From contig CANHJV010000006.1 of NCBI GenBank assembly GCA_947461225.1, positions 1 through 49,667 of the forward strand: a stretch of 49,667 nucleotides of DNA, in the 5' to 3' direction. Both the position numbers and the translations under genes were made by a program. The notes beneath the pieces were generated by a model. It was not told the origin of the DNA, searched no databases, and worked only from the letters and a program-made list of their open reading frames with translations. Below, piece by piece: positions 49,326-49,667 of the stretch; position 1 is the stretch's first letter; each line of letters begins with the position of its first letter. The stretch comes from Gemmatimonadota bacterium (GTDB taxonomy: Bacteria; Gemmatimonadota; Gemmatimonadetes; Gemmatimonadales; Gemmatimonadaceae).

Positions 49326-49667
49326 ATGAGTGACCTGACCGATATGACCACCACCCAAAATCTTCCCCAAGTGAGTTCCCCATCCTCCCCGACGGTTCAG
49401 ACCTTCGTGGATCTGACGGACCTGTTCCAACGGGTTCTGGATCAGGTGGACATCACCGAGGGGACTCGGAAGACGTATCGGTACGGGGTGAAGGACTTCG
49501 TGTCCTGGAACGTGGAGGGTCGACTCGATCGACCCACCCTCACCCGTTACAAGAACTATCTCCGGGAACGGACGGATCTCTCGACGGGGACCAAGAACCT
49601 CTATCTGAGTGGGGTTCGGACCGTCGTCCGGTCCCTCTTCGTCAACGGGGTGACTCCGACCGATCCC
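49326..49667 (+). CDS. Tyrosine recombinase/integrase, N-terminal SAM-like core-binding domain, truncated by right window edge
   Basis: Open frame of 114 codons: MSDLTDMTTTQNLPQ...TFVDLTDLFQRVLDQVDITEGTRKTYRYGVKDFVSWNVEGRLDRPTLTRYKNYLRERTDLSTGTKNLYLSGVRTVVRSLF; not in ORF track because no stop in window. Confidence 0.85.
   Translation, partial: MSDLTDMTTTQNLPQVSSPSSPTVQTFVDLTDLFQRVLDQVDITEGTRKTYRYGVKDFVSWNVEGRLDRPTLTRYKNYLRERTDLSTGTKNLYLSGVRTVVRSLFVNGVTPTDP

Larger units (their letters stand above)
46198..49667. mobile_element. tRNA-Phe-anchored integrative island, left part (right end outside window)
   Basis: Begins at the tRNA 3' end; lower-GC orphan ORFs, repeats, and a tyrosine-recombinase N-terminus at 49326-49667. 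Confidence 0.75.

Overview
High-GC chromosomal window, by gene content and style most like Gemmatimonadota or a related FCB-group bacterium (inference). Left end (1-9049, minus strand) is the edge of a polyketide cluster: P-loop ATPase, FAAL-ACP-KS-luciferase-like monooxygenase-KR-ACP megasynthase with no AT domain, then a KS-starting PKS running off the left edge, linked by ATGA overlaps. Near it lie an Sfp-type PPTase, an EctB-type aminotransferase without ectA/ectC, and an RND-type adaptor lacking a pump. The middle (14-46 kb) is mostly ordinary: antiporter, histidine kinase/response regulator, sigma-54 activator, ArsR, beta-CASP nuclease, M16 peptidase pair, SET-domain protein with an H1-like tail, NUDIX, ECF sigma/anti-sigma, holA, mutS, mug, glutaminyl cyclase, CBS, ddl, rhomboid, queF. 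A tRNA-Phe(GAA) at 46125-46197 marks the left edge of a compositionally different island with orphan ORFs, decayed repeat copies, recombinase-site-like repeats and the start of a tyrosine recombinase truncated by the right edge. The most novel-looking signals are: (1) a three-way-junction-like RNA leader with an SD-sequestering hairpin before the ECF sigma gene (30528-30715); (2) a promoter-to-terminator sRNA or attenuator candidate (about 19835-20010); (3) the cassette-like repeat organisation of the tRNA-Phe island; (4) the AT-deleted FAAL/LLM PKS. All structures were found by eye; no folding, search or alignment was run.
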